Source of the DNA: Oleispirillum sp963678075
GTDB taxonomy: Bacteria > Pseudomonadota > Alphaproteobacteria > Rhodospirillales > Rhodospirillaceae
Length of the DNA stretch: 64,000 nucleotides
Direction: 5' to 3'
Assembly (NCBI GenBank): GCA_963678075.2
Contig: CAXXPK010000007.1
Location: 62,001 to 126,000, forward strand
In this document: piece after piece, positions 17,572-28,921 of the stretch
How positions within the stretch are numbered: position 1 is the first letter of the stretch
Layout of the letters: each line of letters opens with the position of its first letter
Program-made: the position numbers and the translations under genes
Notes under the pieces: model-generated
What the model saw: only the letters and a program-made list of their open reading frames with translations
Databases searched by the model: none
Told to the model about the DNA's origin: nothing

Positions 17572-17956
17572 CACAACTGCATGGCCAGAAGCACGCAAAT
17601 CGTGATCAGCCCAATCACCACCGAAAAGATCGCCGACGTCTGCTGACCGACCCGCTGTACCTGCGCCTCGCGCGCCGAGGCATCGTTCTCAAGATCATGA
17701 ATTTCCTGTTCCGCTCCCGCGTACTCCGCCTTTGCCCAGGCGAAGCCGTCCAGGTCCTTCTGCCGTTCCTCGACATCGTCGAGCATGTTGCAAAGCTCGG
17801 GCAGACTGCCCTTGCGCACCAACTTCGGAACCTCGCGTTCCACCGGGGTGTCTGAGCAACAGCCTGGGCGGCAGCCCCTTCAGCCATCCGGCACGCACTC
17901 CCAATGCTTTGAACGCCAAACCTTTCCAGCGTCTCACGCTGGTCGGAGTTTGGCAC
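17568..17956 (-). CDS. coiled-coil protein with C-terminal membrane anchor, probable frameshift
   Basis: From 17843 the frame encodes REVPKLVRKGSLPELCNMLDD, a helical region (residues 25-65) and a final membrane helix (FSVVIGLITICVLLAMQ). The N-terminal half (MPNSDQRETLERFGVQSIGS, from 17956) is one frame away; restoring one C in the four-C run on this strand (17845-17848 on plus) joins them as QTPPVEREVPK. I read it as one gene of about 129 residues with an indel. Function unknown; it overlaps the next membrane gene by four bases. Confidence 0.55.
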
Positions 17957-17989
17957 TTTCCCCAGTCGGACGCAATCCGGTGGCCAGGA

Positions 17990-19279
17990 TTAAGAGGCGA
18001 AGGGATCCTGCACCAGAATCGTATCCTCGCGCTCCGGACTGGTTGACAACAGGGCCACCGGGGTCTCGGTCAATTCCTCGACCCGCCGCACGTACTTGAT
18101 GGCATTGGCCGGAAGCTGACCCCAGGACCGCGCGCCATAGGTGCTTTGCGACCACCCTTCCATGGTTTCGTAAACCGGCTTCACCGTCGCCTGCGCGGTC
18201 ATCGACGCGGGCAGACGATCGATACGCTCGCCGTTCAGATCGTAGCCGATGCAGACCTTGACCTCGGGCAGACCGTCCAGGATGTCCAGCTTGGTCATCG
18301 CGACCCCCTTGACGCCGCCGGTCTTCAGGGCTTGGCGCACCGCCACCGCGTCGAACCAGCCGCACCGCCGCCGCCGCCCGGTCACGGTGCCGAATTCACG
18401 GCCACGATCGGTCAGATATTCCGCCGTCTTGTCGAACAGCTCGGTCGGGAACGGACCGCTGCCGACACGGGTGGTGTAGGCCTTGGCGATCCCCAGCACG
18501 AAACCCACCGCCGACGGCCCCATGCCGGAACCCGCCGCCGCCTGGCCGCTGACCGTATTCGACGAGGTGACGTAGGGATAGGTGCCATGATCGACATCCA
18601 GCATCGCGCCCTGCGCGCCTTCGAACAGGATCTGCTTGTTCTCGCGGCGCATCCGGTCAAGTTCCAGCCATACCGGAGCGGCAAACGGCAGCACCTTGTC
18701 CTTCACCGCCAACATCTCCGCCTTCAACTGGGCGCCATCGACTTCCGAAACCCCCAGACCGCGCCGCAGCGCATTGTGGTGGGTCAACAGGCGTTCGATC
18801 TTGTCGTCAAGGGCGGCCAGATCGTCCAGATCGCAGACGCGAATGGCGCGCCGCGCCACCTTGTCCTCATAGGCCGGACCGATCCCGCGACCGGTGGTGC
18901 CGATTTTGCCCGCCTCGCTGGCGTTTTCGCGCAACTGGTCAAGGTCGCGGTGCAGCGGCAGGATCAAACAGGCATTGTCGGCGAGGGCCAGCAGTTCCGG
19001 GGTGATCTTCACCCCCAGCTTGCCGATGCGCCCGATCTCGTCGATCAGAGCCCAGGGGTCCACCACCACGCCGTTGCCGATGAACGAACGCTTGCCGCGC
19101 ACCACGCCCGAAGGCAGCAGGCTGAGCTTGTAGGTGACGCCATCCACCACCAACGTATGCCCGGCGTTGTGACCGCCCTGAAAACGCACCACCACGTCGG
19201 CGCGCTCGGACAACCAATCCACCACCTTACCCTTACCCTCGTCGCCCCACTGGGCGCCGACCACCGCGACATTGCTCAT
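17990..19279 (-). CDS. purA: adenylosuccinate synthetase
   Basis: Converts IMP and aspartate to adenylosuccinate with GTP, the first committed step to AMP. The 429 residues show the N-terminal P-loop GAQWGDEGKGKVVDWL, the IMP-site GHNAGHTLV, TTGRGIGPAYEDK and the GTP motif near the C-terminus, all at the usual positions. It follows hisZ by 30 bases, a common pairing in this group. Confidence 0.97.
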   Translation of the reverse strand: MSNVAVVGAQWGDEGKGKVVDWLSERADVVVRFQGGHNAGHTLVVDGVTYKLSLLPSGVVRGKRSFIGNGVVVDPWALIDEIGRIGKLGVKITPELLALADNACLILPLHRDLDQLRENASEAGKIGTTGRGIGPAYEDKVARRAIRVCDLDDLAALDDKIERLLTHHNALRRGLGVSEVDGAQLKAEMLAVKDKVLPFAAPVWLELDRMRRENKQILFEGAQGAMLDVDHGTYPYVTSSNTVSGQAAAGSGMGPSAVGFVLGIAKAYTTRVGSGPFPTELFDKTAEYLTDRGREFGTVTGRRRRCGWFDAVAVRQALKTGGVKGVAMTKLDILDGLPEVKVCIGYDLNGERIDRLPASMTAQATVKPVYETMEGWSQSTYGARSWGQLPANAIKYVRRVEELTETPVALLSTSPEREDTILVQDPFAS

Positions 19280-19309
19280 CTTCTTCTCGCTGTCCTTGAT
19301 GCGTGAGTG

Positions 19310-20458
19310 TTAAGGGGTCACCGGGCAGGGCCGCCCGTTTTCCAACAGATGCGTGCAGTTGAGGCGAAGCGCCTCGGCCTTCCAATCGCCGCCGGATGCC
19401 CCCGCCCAGACCGTTACCCAGCCTTCCGCGTGCAAGGCGTCCAGAACCTCGGGAGAGGCACCGGAAAGCGGCACCAGGACCCGCGCCCGCGGTGCCGGTT
19501 TCGGCAGGATACCAAGCAAGGAGTGCAGATACAAACTGGCACCGATCGCGGGTTCCTGCCCACCGGCGCCACCATATCGCCCGCCGCGTCCCAAATGATT
19601 GCGCCAGCCCGGCGCGAAGAACGTGAAGCAAAGACCGGTGTGATACTCGAAGCCGCGGTTTTCCACCGCATCCAAGCTCAAGGCCAAGTCCGGCACCAGA
19701 ACACGCAGACGACCGACCACCGCGCCCAGACGGTCGCGCCAGGCCGCCGTCGCCGTCGGCAGATCGATCGCCTGCAACCGCGGAAAAGCGACGTCGAACG
19801 GCCCGCACACCCGCAACAGACTGCCCAAGACCGGCGCCACGGCGGCGGGCAACGTGGCGACCAGCGCCGCGTCCTTGTGGTCAAGAGCCTCGCGCGCCTG
19901 AATCTTTTCTTCCGACGACAGTCCCGCCGCGTCCAGAATCAACGGCACCAACGGCGGCAAGGTCAGATCGACGCAGACCTCCGGCACGCCGATCCGGGCA
20001 AGGGCGCGGGCCGCGATGAAGATCACCTCGGCATCGGCTTCCGGCGTATCGCAGCCGATCAACTCCAGACCGGCCTGAATGAACTGGCGGTCGGGACGCA
20101 ACTGCGACCCCTTGACCCGAAGCACGTCCCCCGCATAGGAAAGGCGCAACGGTCGAGGCTCCCGCGACAAACGACTGGCGGCAATCCGCGCCACCTGCAC
20201 CGTCATGTCGGCGCGCACGCCCATCATGCGCTGCGTCACCGGATCCATGACGCGGAAGGTCTGCGCCGCCAGATCGCCGCCGACACCGGACAACAGGCTG
20301 TCCTCGAATTCCAGAAGCGGCGGTTTGACGCGTTCGAAACCGAATGCGGAAAAGGCGCCAAGCAGAGACTGCACGACCGCGGCCTCGAACGCCGCCTTGC
20401 CGGGAAGCACGTCCCGCAAGCCCGCCGGGAGAAGCGCCCGGTTCATCGGTTCCGTCAT
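19310..20458 (-). CDS. hisZ: ATP phosphoribosyltransferase regulatory subunit
   Basis: HisZ is a class II aminoacyl-tRNA synthetase paralogue that binds short-form HisG and makes it respond to histidine. The 382 residues carry the HisRS-like motif 1 (LPAGLRDVLPGKAAFEAAVV) and motif 2 (RADMTVQVARIAASRL) with QFIQAGLELIG, but lack the HisRS anticodon domain. Its presence implies a short HisG elsewhere in the genome. It precedes purA on the same strand. Confidence 0.92.
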   Translation of the reverse strand: MTEPMNRALLPAGLRDVLPGKAAFEAAVVQSLLGAFSAFGFERVKPPLLEFEDSLLSGVGGDLAAQTFRVMDPVTQRMMGVRADMTVQVARIAASRLSREPRPLRLSYAGDVLRVKGSQLRPDRQFIQAGLELIGCDTPEADAEVIFIAARALARIGVPEVCVDLTLPPLVPLILDAAGLSSEEKIQAREALDHKDAALVATLPAAVAPVLGSLLRVCGPFDVAFPRLQAIDLPTATAAWRDRLGAVVGRLRVLVPDLALSLDAVENRGFEYHTGLCFTFFAPGWRNHLGRGGRYGGAGGQEPAIGASLYLHSLLGILPKPAPRARVLVPLSGASPEVLDALHAEGWVTVWAGASGGDWKAEALRLNCTHLLENGRPCPVTP

Positions 20459-20547
20459 CCTTGAGCCTCTGTCTCGCCGTCCAAACGCCGCCCATGCGGC
20501 GACAAGCGTGAGGTGTACCCCGATTGCCCGGTTGAGGGCAACACTGT

Positions 20548-21348
20548 TCAGGCCTCGCGCGAGAAGGGATGCGCGTGGTTCATCGGCCCATTGCCGCCAC
20601 CGAAGCCCGGCGCGGTTTCCAATGCGGCCCGCACATAGGCGCGGGCACGTCCCACCGCTTCCGGCAAGGCCATTCCCTGCGCGATACCACAGGCGATCGC
20701 CGACGCCAAGGTACAGCCGGTCCCATGACTATGCCGGGTCTCGATCTTCAGATCGGCGAAACGAACCAGACCGTCCCGGGACAGCAACAGATCGATCGCC
20801 AAACTGCTGTCCAGATGCCCCCCTTTCAGCAACACCGCCTTCGGGCCAAACCCCAGCAGGATCTTGGCCGCAGCCAGCATGTCGGCCTCGTTGACGATGC
20901 GATGGCCGGACAGAACCTCGGCCTCGTAAAGATTGGGGGTGATCACCGTGGCGCGCGGCAGCAATGCCCACTTCAAGGTCTTCACCGCCTCGGTTTCTAA
21001 AAGCAGCGCGCCACCCTTGGCGACCATCACCGGATCGACCACCAGGGGGACCCCCTTCGCGACCTCGTCCAAGGTTTCGGCAACCGCCCGAATCACCGCC
21101 GAGGTCGCCAGCATGCCGGTCTTCACCACGTCGAGGCCGATGTCCTCGGCCACCACCCGCACCTGCTGCCGAATGAAATCCACCGGCACCGCATGGACGC
21201 CGTGCACGCCCAGGGTGTTCTGCGCGGTCAATGCGGTGATCGCGGTCATCGCAAAACCGTTCAGGGCGGTTACCGTCTTGATGTCGGCCTGGATTCCCGC
21301 ACCACCGCCGGAATCCGAACCGGCGACGATCAGCACACGTCCGTGCAT
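20548..21348 (-). CDS. thiD: HMP kinase / HMP-phosphate kinase
   Basis: Phosphorylates hydroxymethylpyrimidine twice in thiamine synthesis. The ribokinase-like fold is evident: AGSDSGGGAGIQADIKT at the N-terminus and the anion hole GTGCTLASAIAC near the C-terminus. The start is set at the ATG at 21348 (MHGRVLIVAG) after AAGGGG; the frame is open 13 codons further. It follows glmM by 19 bases. thiE is also in the window at 38978. Confidence 0.93.
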   Translation of the reverse strand: MHGRVLIVAGSDSGGGAGIQADIKTVTALNGFAMTAITALTAQNTLGVHGVHAVPVDFIRQQVRVVAEDIGLDVVKTGMLATSAVIRAVAETLDEVAKGVPLVVDPVMVAKGGALLLETEAVKTLKWALLPRATVITPNLYEAEVLSGHRIVNEADMLAAAKILLGFGPKAVLLKGGHLDSSLAIDLLLSRDGLVRFADLKIETRHSHGTGCTLASAIACGIAQGMALPEAVGRARAYVRAALETAPGFGGGNGPMNHAHPFSREA

Positions 21349-21367
21349 TTCTTGCCCCTTCCCGCAG

Positions 21368-22729
21368 TCATCCGGCCTTGGTCTCAAGAACCGACACCAC
21401 CCAATCCACCACCGCCTGAATGGCGGCCTCGTCCTCGCCTTCCGCCATCACGCGAACCACCGGCTCGGTACCGGAAGACCGAATCAGCAGACGACCGCCA
21501 CCGTTCAAGCGGTGCTCCGCCTCGGCCAGGACCTGCTTCACGGCGTCCTCGGCCAGCACCGCCTTCGCGGCATCGCGGCTTTGAAAGCGAACGTTCTTCA
21601 GAACCTGTGGCAACGGATCGAAAACATGCAGAACCTCGCTGGCCAGACAGCCCTTTTCCACCAGGCCGCCCAGCACCTGCAAGGCCGCGGCCAAGCCATC
21701 GCCGGTGGTCGCGTGGTTGCCCAGGACCACATGGCCCGATTGCTCGCCGCCTAGATTGTACCCCTGGTCGCGCATCGTCTCGACGACATAGCGATCCCCC
21801 ACCTGGGTCCGCCGCATGTGCAACTTGCGCGCGGCCAGGAAGCGTTCCAGCCCCAGGTTCGACATCACCGTGGCGACCACGCCGCCACCGATCAATTCGC
21901 CGGTTTCCGCCCACTTCGCGCCGATTAGCCCCAACACCTGATCGCCGTCGATTTCGCGCCCGCGCTCATCGCACAACACCACGCGATCGGCATCGCCATC
22001 CAGCGCGATGCCCAAATTGGCGCCCTGTTCGACCACCGCGCGCGACAACGCCTGCGGATGGGTGGCGCCGCACGCGGCGTTGATGTTCATGCCATCGGGA
22101 TTGGCGGCGATGGTCACCACCTCGGCCCCCAATTCCCACAGAATGGTCGGCGCGACGCGATAGGCGGCGCCGTTGGCGCAGTCGAGCACGATCTTCAAGC
22201 CATCCAGACGCTGCCCGGAGGGAAAGGTGCTTTTGACGTATTCGATATAGCGGCCCGAGGCATCGTCCAGGCGGCGCACCCGCCCTAGCCGCGCCGATTC
22301 GACCAGGGCGGATTCCAACCCATTGCCAACCAACCGTTCGATCGCCAGTTCGGTGTCGTCGGAAAGTTTATAACCATCCGGCCCGAACAGCTTGATGCCG
22401 TTGTCCTCGTACGGATTGTGGGATGCCGAGACCATCACCCCCAGATCGGCGCGCATGCTACGAGTCAGCTTCGCCACCGCCGGGGTCGGGATTGGCCCTA
22501 ACAGCAGAACGTCCATGCCGACCGAGGTAAACCCGGCGGTCAGCGCCTGTTCCAGCATGTAGCAGGACAGGCGCGTGTCCTTGCCGATCACCACCGTGTG
22601 GCGATATTCGCCACGTTGGAAAAGCCGGCCCGCGGCCATGCCGATCTTCAACGCCGTCGCGGCGGTCATCGGCTCGCAATTGGCGGTGCCGCGCACCCCG
22701 TCGGTTCCAAACAGGCGTCTTACCGTCAT
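21368..22729 (-). CDS. glmM: phosphoglucosamine mutase
   Basis: Interconverts glucosamine 6- and 1-phosphate for UDP-GlcNAc synthesis. The 453 residues contain the active serine motif VSASHNPYEDNGIKLFG (about residue 100), the metal loop DGDADRV, the sugar loop GGEQSGH and the C-terminal phosphate loop RSSGTEP. With glmS and glmU at 48-51 kb the whole pathway from fructose 6-phosphate to UDP-GlcNAc is in this window. Confidence 0.96.
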   Translation of the reverse strand: MTVRRLFGTDGVRGTANCEPMTAATALKIGMAAGRLFQRGEYRHTVVIGKDTRLSCYMLEQALTAGFTSVGMDVLLLGPIPTPAVAKLTRSMRADLGVMVSASHNPYEDNGIKLFGPDGYKLSDDTELAIERLVGNGLESALVESARLGRVRRLDDASGRYIEYVKSTFPSGQRLDGLKIVLDCANGAAYRVAPTILWELGAEVVTIAANPDGMNINAACGATHPQALSRAVVEQGANLGIALDGDADRVVLCDERGREIDGDQVLGLIGAKWAETGELIGGGVVATVMSNLGLERFLAARKLHMRRTQVGDRYVVETMRDQGYNLGGEQSGHVVLGNHATTGDGLAAALQVLGGLVEKGCLASEVLHVFDPLPQVLKNVRFQSRDAAKAVLAEDAVKQVLAEAEHRLNGGGRLLIRSSGTEPVVRVMAEGEDEAAIQAVVDWVVSVLETKAG

Positions 22730-22810
22730 TTTCTGAAACTACCCCACGCACCAAAACGGTTCTGCACGAAACCTAAAGGATCATTCCCCGCCGGGAAAGG
22801 ACTTCCGTTC

Positions 22811-23932
22811 TCATTCGGCGCAGGCGACGGCTTCCTGCAAACGAAGCGCCTGCACGGTTTCGGCGACATCGTGAACCCGCACGATGTTGGCCCCGGAACG
22901 AGCCCCCAGCAACGCCAGGGACAAGGACCCCGGCAACCGCTGCTTCGGCGGCATATCACCACAAACCCGCGCGATCAGCGATTTACGCGAAGCCCCCAGC
23001 AACAACGACACCCCCAGGCTACGGTACAGGGACAGCCAGCGCAGAATCGACAGATTGTGGTCCGTCGTCTTGCCGAAACCGATCCCCGGATCGACGCACA
23101 ACCGAGCGCCATCGATCCCAGCGGCCAGACAGGCATCGACCCGCGCTTTCAGGTAATCGAAAACATCGAACGGCGCGCAAGCATAAACGGGGTCCTGCTG
23201 CATCGTCCGCGGCTCGCCCTGCATATGCATCAGCACGATCCCGGCATCGGAAGCCCGCGCCACGCTCATCGCCCGTGGGTCTCCGGTCAGCGCGGTGACG
23301 TCGTTGATGATCCGCGCCCCCGCCGCCAGGGCGACGGCCATCGTCGCGGCATGTCGGGTATCGATGGAAACGCAAACACTCTTTTCCGCCAGGGCGCGAA
23401 CCACCGGCTCGACGCGGCGGATTTCCTCCTCCGGCGGCACCGGAGGCGCTCCGGGGCGGGTCGATTCGCCGCCGACGTCGATGATCGTGGCTCCGGCATC
23501 GACCATCGCCAGGGCATCGGCGATCGCGGCTTCGGGGGGAAAGCGCTCGCCGCCGTCGGAAAAACTGTCGGGGGTCACGTTGACGATGCCCATGACATGC
23601 AAGCGCGCCATGTCCAGTCCCGCAAAATCCGGCAGGGGATTGCTTAAGGCCCGCAACGCGGCGTCGGCGTCGGGATGAAGCCCTTCGGCCTCTCGTTCCG
23701 ACAAGCGATAGACCAGAACCTTATTCCCGGCACGGACCGCCAGATAGACGCAACAAAACGCCCGTTCGGTCCCACCGAACCAGACGGCGCGTCCGGACTC
23801 GACAATGCCGCGAGCCTGCGGCCCCGACAGCAAATCGGCGGGGGCCAGATACACCTTGGCCGAAGCGGACAACGCGATACCCAGCCCAGGGGCCGGGTAT
23901 CGCACGCCTTGCACGATGGAATCCGTGGTCAC
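22811..23932 (-). CDS. folP: dihydropteroate synthase
   Basis: Condenses pABA with the pterin pyrophosphate in folate synthesis, the target of sulfonamides. The TIM-barrel core starts at GIVNVTPDSFSDGG (about residue 118), with VGGESTRPGA and the C-terminal GASRKS. It is 373 residues, about 100 longer than the E. coli protein because of an N-terminal extension common in alphaproteobacteria. I chose the GTG at 23932, six bases after AAGGGG; it follows ftsH by 22 bases. Confidence 0.92.
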   Translation of the reverse strand: MTTDSIVQGVRYPAPGLGIALSASAKVYLAPADLLSGPQARGIVESGRAVWFGGTERAFCCVYLAVRAGNKVLVYRLSEREAEGLHPDADAALRALSNPLPDFAGLDMARLHVMGIVNVTPDSFSDGGERFPPEAAIADALAMVDAGATIIDVGGESTRPGAPPVPPEEEIRRVEPVVRALAEKSVCVSIDTRHAATMAVALAAGARIINDVTALTGDPRAMSVARASDAGIVLMHMQGEPRTMQQDPVYACAPFDVFDYLKARVDACLAAGIDGARLCVDPGIGFGKTTDHNLSILRWLSLYRSLGVSLLLGASRKSLIARVCGDMPPKQRLPGSLSLALLGARSGANIVRVHDVAETVQALRLQEAVACAE

Positions 23933-23954
23933 GATATCCCCTTGCCGACGATAC

Positions 23955-25874
<1,920 letters not shown>

Positions 25875-25941
25875 TGCAGGAACCCCTTCGTTGAGGACAT
25901 AAAGTCCACCTCCGCGCAAGCCTTCGCGCATCGGCTTCACG

Positions 25942-27261
25942 TCAATACATAAGGCGTACGCCAAACGGTGCAAGCCAAGCCGGGCAAACGGTCAACCCCA
26001 GCGGCGGCGAAAACCGCGCGAAGCCGGGATCATAGCCCAGTGGCGGCGACACGCAAACACCATCGACACCATCGACCACGGGAAACCGCGCCAACACGGC
26101 GGCGGGCGGCGATGTCTCGCCCCCGAAGGCCGTCGGGGCCGCCCGCACCACGGCACGATCCGCCGCGTCGCGAGGATAACGCAACCGTACACCCGCGCGA
26201 ACCCGGAAACGCCCATCCCAAAGGGCGCCCTCGGAGGAAGGAGAACGTCCACCCCGCCTCTCGCGCAGCACCCAGAATCCGCCACGCGCCGGACGCACCA
26301 CGCAGCCGCCCAACGACCCCGCGCGCCCCTGCCGCAGCGCCGCGCGGACACGTTCCAGGGCGGCGCCGGATGGCGGGTAATCGCGTCCACCAACACAACA
26401 CACCAAACGCGCCAAAAAACCGCCGTCGGCGTCACGGTCGCCGGGCTCAACGCCCCATACCCGATCATCGACCCAGGCGGCCCCCAACGGCGACAACCGC
26501 ACCCAGGCTTGTATCCGCGCCGCTTGCCGCCGACGATCCGCCACGCGCGCCGTCTGTGCCGCCACGATCCCATCATCCAGGGCGCGAAGCCCCCCCTCCG
26601 GGACCGAGGCTAACCGCTTGCGAACCCGATTGCGTTCGTAAAGATCGGAGGCGTTGCTGGGATCTTCGACCCAGGGCTGCGCCAACGCCACGCACACCGC
26701 CGTCAATTCCGCCTTTTCAAAGCCCAGCAACGGACGCAACAGCCGGAAATCCCGACGATAATCCAGCGCCGCCATCCCCGCCGCACCATGACCGGGACCG
26801 CGCAGGGCGCGCATCGTCACGGTTTCGCGCTGATCCCCGGCGTGATGCGCCAGCAGCAGGTGCAAAAGACCGTGTTCGCGGCAGACCTCCGCCAGCAGGG
26901 CGTGACGCACCCACCGCGCCGACGCCTCGACCCCCGTGGTTGGCCTTGGCCCCGTCCACGTCACGATGCGATGGGAAACGCCCAGGGCATCCAGCCACGC
27001 CGCGACGGTTTCGGCCTCGGCGGTGGAGCCAGGGCGCAGACGGTGATCCACCGTCACCGCCAACACGTCGCCACCACGCGTCATGCACCAAGCCCGCGCC
27101 AGAAGAAGCAAAGCCATGCTGTCGGCGCCGCCGGAGACCGCGACCGCCAGACGCGGCGCCGTCTCGAAACCGCCAAAATCCGCCATCACGGCGGAAAACC
27201 GCGCCAGAGCCGAAACGAACGGCCCGTCGGAGGATTCCGCCGCTTCCGGGATTAGCGGCAC
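25942..27261 (-). CDS. tilS: tRNA(Ile)-lysidine synthase
   Basis: Modifies C34 of tRNA-Ile(CAT) with lysine so that it reads AUA. The PP-loop is SGGADSM (about residue 43), followed by the N-type ATPase domain with LLAHHAGDQRETVTMR and VEDPSNASDLYERNRVR. At 439 residues it is a normal length for the group. The C-terminal half (about residue 220 on) is Arg-rich and less conserved. Its start overlaps the end of cpoB by ten bases, tying it to the Tol-Pal operon. Confidence 0.92.
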   Translation of the reverse strand: MPLIPEAAESSDGPFVSALARFSAVMADFGGFETAPRLAVAVSGGADSMALLLLARAWCMTRGGDVLAVTVDHRLRPGSTAEAETVAAWLDALGVSHRIVTWTGPRPTTGVEASARWVRHALLAEVCREHGLLHLLLAHHAGDQRETVTMRALRGPGHGAAGMAALDYRRDFRLLRPLLGFEKAELTAVCVALAQPWVEDPSNASDLYERNRVRKRLASVPEGGLRALDDGIVAAQTARVADRRRQAARIQAWVRLSPLGAAWVDDRVWGVEPGDRDADGGFLARLVCCVGGRDYPPSGAALERVRAALRQGRAGSLGGCVVRPARGGFWVLRERRGGRSPSSEGALWDGRFRVRAGVRLRYPRDAADRAVVRAAPTAFGGETSPPAAVLARFPVVDGVDGVCVSPPLGYDPGFARFSPPLGLTVCPAWLAPFGVRLMY

Positions 27262-28142
27262 TTCATCTCGCCACGGGTCTTCTTCGCAAGATCCTGCTGC
27301 GCCTTCGCCGTATTCGGATATTCCTTCAACAACTGGTCAAGCGCCGCACAGGCCTTTTCGGACTGGTTGAACTTGCGCATGGAAAAGCCCAACTTGAGCA
27401 GACTGTCCGCCGCCTTCGGCCCCTTGCGGTACTTCTTGTAGCCATCGGCGAAGGCAACCGCCGCCGGCTCGAACTGGCCGCGCACGTAATAGGTTTCGCC
27501 CAACCAGTACTGCGCGTTGCCCGCGTACTCGGTATCCGCGTGATCCTTAAGGAATGCCTTGAACGCGACCTCGGCCGCCGCGTAGTCAGCCTTGTGCAAC
27601 AGGCGAAAGGCCTCGCGATAGGCTTCCGCCGCATCCGTCGGCGGCGGCTTCAACTGCACCGGCGCGCTGCCCTGGGCCGCCGTCTTGGCCGGAACCTGCC
27701 CCATCTCGCTCACCGTCGGGCCACTGCCCTGACGCTCCGGCGGCGGCGGCTCGACGGCGACACCGCCCTTTTCCATGGATTGAAAGCGGAATTCGGTATC
27801 CGCCGTCATCCGGTCCATGCGCTGGTTGGTTTGATCGATCTTATAGGACATTTCCTCGATCTGGCCGGTAAGGTCGCGAATCTGCTCCTCCAGCTGGGTG
27901 ATCCGCACGAAAAGGGATGCCGATCCCTCGGCCGACACCGCGCTCTCGCCGCCGCCCGCTGCCTGGTCGCGATAGACCTGCCGCTGCAGCACCATGAGAT
28001 CGCGCTCGACCCGTTCCAGACGACAGAACAGTCCGCCGACATCCTGCGCCAGGGGTGTCTCGACGGCGGCCAACACCCCATACGCGGAGAAAACCCCAAT
28101 CCAGCCCGCCTTGCGCAGGCGTGCGCCCCATCCCCTGGTCAT
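27252..28142 (-). CDS. cpoB: Tol-Pal coordinator CpoB (YbgF)
   Basis: Periplasmic protein linking Tol-Pal to peptidoglycan synthesis at division. The 296 residues include a signal peptide (ARLRKAGWIGVFSAYGVLAA), an N-terminal coiled-coil trimerisation part (LFCRLERVERDLMVLQRQ, then ITQLEEQIRDLTGQIEEM), a Pro-rich linker and three TPR-like repeats from about residue 180 (AEAYREAFRLLHKADYAAAE). The ATG at 28142 follows AAGGAG; last gene of the tol-pal group. Confidence 0.93.
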   Translation of the reverse strand: MTRGWGARLRKAGWIGVFSAYGVLAAVETPLAQDVGGLFCRLERVERDLMVLQRQVYRDQAAGGGESAVSAEGSASLFVRITQLEEQIRDLTGQIEEMSYKIDQTNQRMDRMTADTEFRFQSMEKGGVAVEPPPPERQGSGPTVSEMGQVPAKTAAQGSAPVQLKPPPTDAAEAYREAFRLLHKADYAAAEVAFKAFLKDHADTEYAGNAQYWLGETYYVRGQFEPAAVAFADGYKKYRKGPKAADSLLKLGFSMRKFNQSEKACAALDQLLKEYPNTAKAQQDLAKKTRGEMKCR

Positions 28143-28177
28143 GCCGTCTCCTTCCCGGAAGCTGTCGATAAACAACA

Positions 28178-28220
28178 GAACGCCCGCCATCCTTCGCACG
28201 GCGAGGAACGGCGGGCGTTC
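28178..28220 (-). terminator. long-stem terminator after pal
   Basis: On the minus strand GAACGCCCGCC pairs perfectly with GGCGGGCGTTC around a 21-base loop, then TGTTGTTT. It lies between pal and cpoB and would reduce read-through; a second hairpin (28233-28249) sits right after the pal stop codon. Confidence 0.6.
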
Positions 28221-28257
28221 AACTTGTTGGCGCCGCTTCAGTGAAGCGGCCCTGGCC

Positions 28258-28737
28258 TTACTTCGCCACAACCGTCACGGAACGACGATTCTGCGCCCAG
28301 GCGTACTCATTCGAACCGACCACCGCCGGACGTTCCTTGCCATAGGAGACCACCTTCACGCGCGCGGCGGCGATACCCTGAGCCTTCAGGAACTGCTTGA
28401 CGGCGTTGGCACGACGTTCGCCAAGCGCCAAGTTGTATTCACGGGTACCCCGTTCGTCGGCATGGCCTTCGATGGTCACCATGGTGTTCGGATAGGTCTT
28501 CAACCACGCGACCTGACCCATCAGGGTCTTGACGGCGGAGGCATCCAGATCAGAACGATCGAATGCGAAGAACACGCGGTCCTTGGCACTCGCGACGAAA
28601 TCCTCGGCAGGGCCCGGGACAGCCACCCCGGCGCCCTTGCCCGACGCGTCACCACCTTCTTGCGGACCGGAGGCGCAAGCCGCCACGAGCAGACTGGCCG
28701 CCACAACGCTCAGAACTCGAATCTTCATTGCCTTCAT
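28258..28737 (-). CDS. pal: peptidoglycan-associated lipoprotein Pal
   Basis: Outer-membrane lipoprotein that anchors the Tol system to peptidoglycan. The 159 residues have a lipoprotein signal with lipobox LVAAC and an OmpA-like domain from about residue 50, with VFFAFDRSDLDASA, HADERGTREYNLALGERRA and the diaminopimelate-binding Asp/Arg positions. 184 bases separate it from tolB, so it may have its own promoter. Confidence 0.96.
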   Translation of the reverse strand: MKAMKIRVLSVVAASLLVAACASGPQEGGDASGKGAGVAVPGPAEDFVASAKDRVFFAFDRSDLDASAVKTLMGQVAWLKTYPNTMVTIEGHADERGTREYNLALGERRANAVKQFLKAQGIAAARVKVVSYGKERPAVVGSNEYAWAQNRRSVTVVAK

Positions 28738-28921
28738 CTCCCCGCTCGGGAATTAAAAAACGACACGGCCACACGGCTGCGGCACGAGCGCCGGAAAACC
28801 GATCTGGTTGATCTTTATCATACGTCAACCACATTGGGTTCGCTAGAAAAATCCGAAATTGTACCGCACCACGACACCCAAGTGTGATGTTCTTGCCACA
28901 CCAACCGATCCCTCAAGAGAC

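Noticed and set aside
25968..28244. 758-codon plus-strand frame antisense to tilS and cpoB
   Set aside because: Arg/Pro-rich shadow without domains, typical of GC-rich antisense frames.
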